IMG/VR virus record: IMGVR_UViG_3300042945_000935 | Coordinates: 1 to 41,360 of that record | Reading direction: 5' to 3' (one strand) | Origin: a virus | Length of the DNA: 41,360 nt | In this document: in pieces, positions 41,103 to 41,360 of the stretch | Layout of the letters: each line of letters starts with the position of its first letter | Position numbering within the stretch: position 1 is the stretch's first letter | Notes under the pieces: generated by a model | Database searches by the model: none | Told to the model about the DNA's origin: nothing | What the model saw: the letters and a program-made list of their open reading frames with translations, nothing else | Position numbers and translations under genes: made by a program

Positions 41103-41360
41103 TTATATTGTGAGATTAACGCGGAATGCGCCAATTACGTTGTGGACATCCAGGTTACTACGGATGCCAAGCTTACCTGAATATGCTCCAGCTCTTGTTA
41201 GCTCGAACACAGTCTTGAGTGCGCCTGGATCTGATGGTAATTGCATGTAGGAAAGAAGGCCATCATCAAAGTTGGTAGCAAACTTTTCTACTTCTATAAC
41301 CTTACCAACCTGGAGGTAAGAATATACGCTACTGCTTGCGAGGAAATCGCTTGCAGCTGC
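41103..41360 (-). CDS. Head protein, 5' end outside the window
   Basis: Eighty-five residues of the C-terminus are visible, ending VHNVIGAFRVNLTI before a TAA at 41103. The sequence is a mixed alpha/beta pattern (SYLQVGKVIEVEKFATN, GALKTVFELTRAGAYSG) with no enzyme motif. Its place just before the capsid gene, with codon use like the capsid, suggests a head decoration or other abundant head protein. The final codons contain TATAAT, which could be part of a capsid promoter but is weakly supported. Confidence 0.7.
   Translation of the reverse strand, partial: AAASDFLASSSVYSYLQVGKVIEVEKFATNFDDGLLSYMQLPSDPGALKTVFELTRAGAYSGKLGIRSNLDVHNVIGAFRVNLTI

Noticed and set aside
1-41360. Recoded stop codon TGA
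   Set aside because: TGA ends the capsid and connector genes in sensible places (TGA TAG tandem after the capsid gene), and no gene needs TGA read as an amino acid.

Overview
The window is one continuous virion-structure module of a large, AT-rich myovirus (contractile-tailed Caudoviricetes). Every supportable gene lies on the minus strand, so transcription runs from base 41360 down to base 1. The host cannot be named from the sequence. The diagnosis rests on an HK97-type capsid protein, head-tail connectors, sheath and sheath-like proteins, a set of tail-tube proteins, tail chaperones and then three giant tail proteins. No tRNA, replication, integration or CRISPR genes are present, and no gap between genes exceeds about 125 bases.

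Layout in order of transcription: (1) 41360-40016, end of a small head protein and the major capsid protein, closed by a hairpin terminator; (2) 39893-33176, an appendage cluster with an Ig-like protein, two small adaptor-type proteins, a repetitive fibre, a collagen-like fibre, a glycine-rich adhesin and an unknown moron gene followed by the remnant of a 2-oxoglutarate/Fe(II) oxygenase; (3) 32955-28959, a small beta protein, connector, stopper, sheath-like protein and tail terminator; (4) 28877-25048, sheath and three tube-type paralogues, with a strong terminator after the first tube gene; (5) 24992-23853, two paralogous tail chaperones; (6) 23837-635, three giant genes (tape-measure candidate, second large tail protein, baseplate hub with a nuclease-like domain) plus a small Ser/Lys-rich protein; (7) 632-1, the start of another structural gene.

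The main discovery concerns translation. In the standard code the three giant genes appear broken into eight pieces. All eight breaks coincide exactly with an in-frame CGG codon, and in every case the downstream frame is +1. Treating each CGGN as a four-base unit (equivalently, skipping one base at CGG) restores three uninterrupted proteins of 2210, 1746 and 3615 residues, and all the frame arithmetic closes to whole codons. By hand scan, every other CGG trinucleotide on the coding strand (well over one hundred) lies across a codon boundary. I found no in-frame CGG used as an ordinary arginine codon in about 13,500 codons. A sequencing artefact would follow the base motif, not the reading frame, so the pattern points to decoding: CGG seems to be unassigned as a triplet and serves as a +1 frameshift signal or a natural quadruplet codon. 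One gene needs five such events, two of them only nine codons apart.
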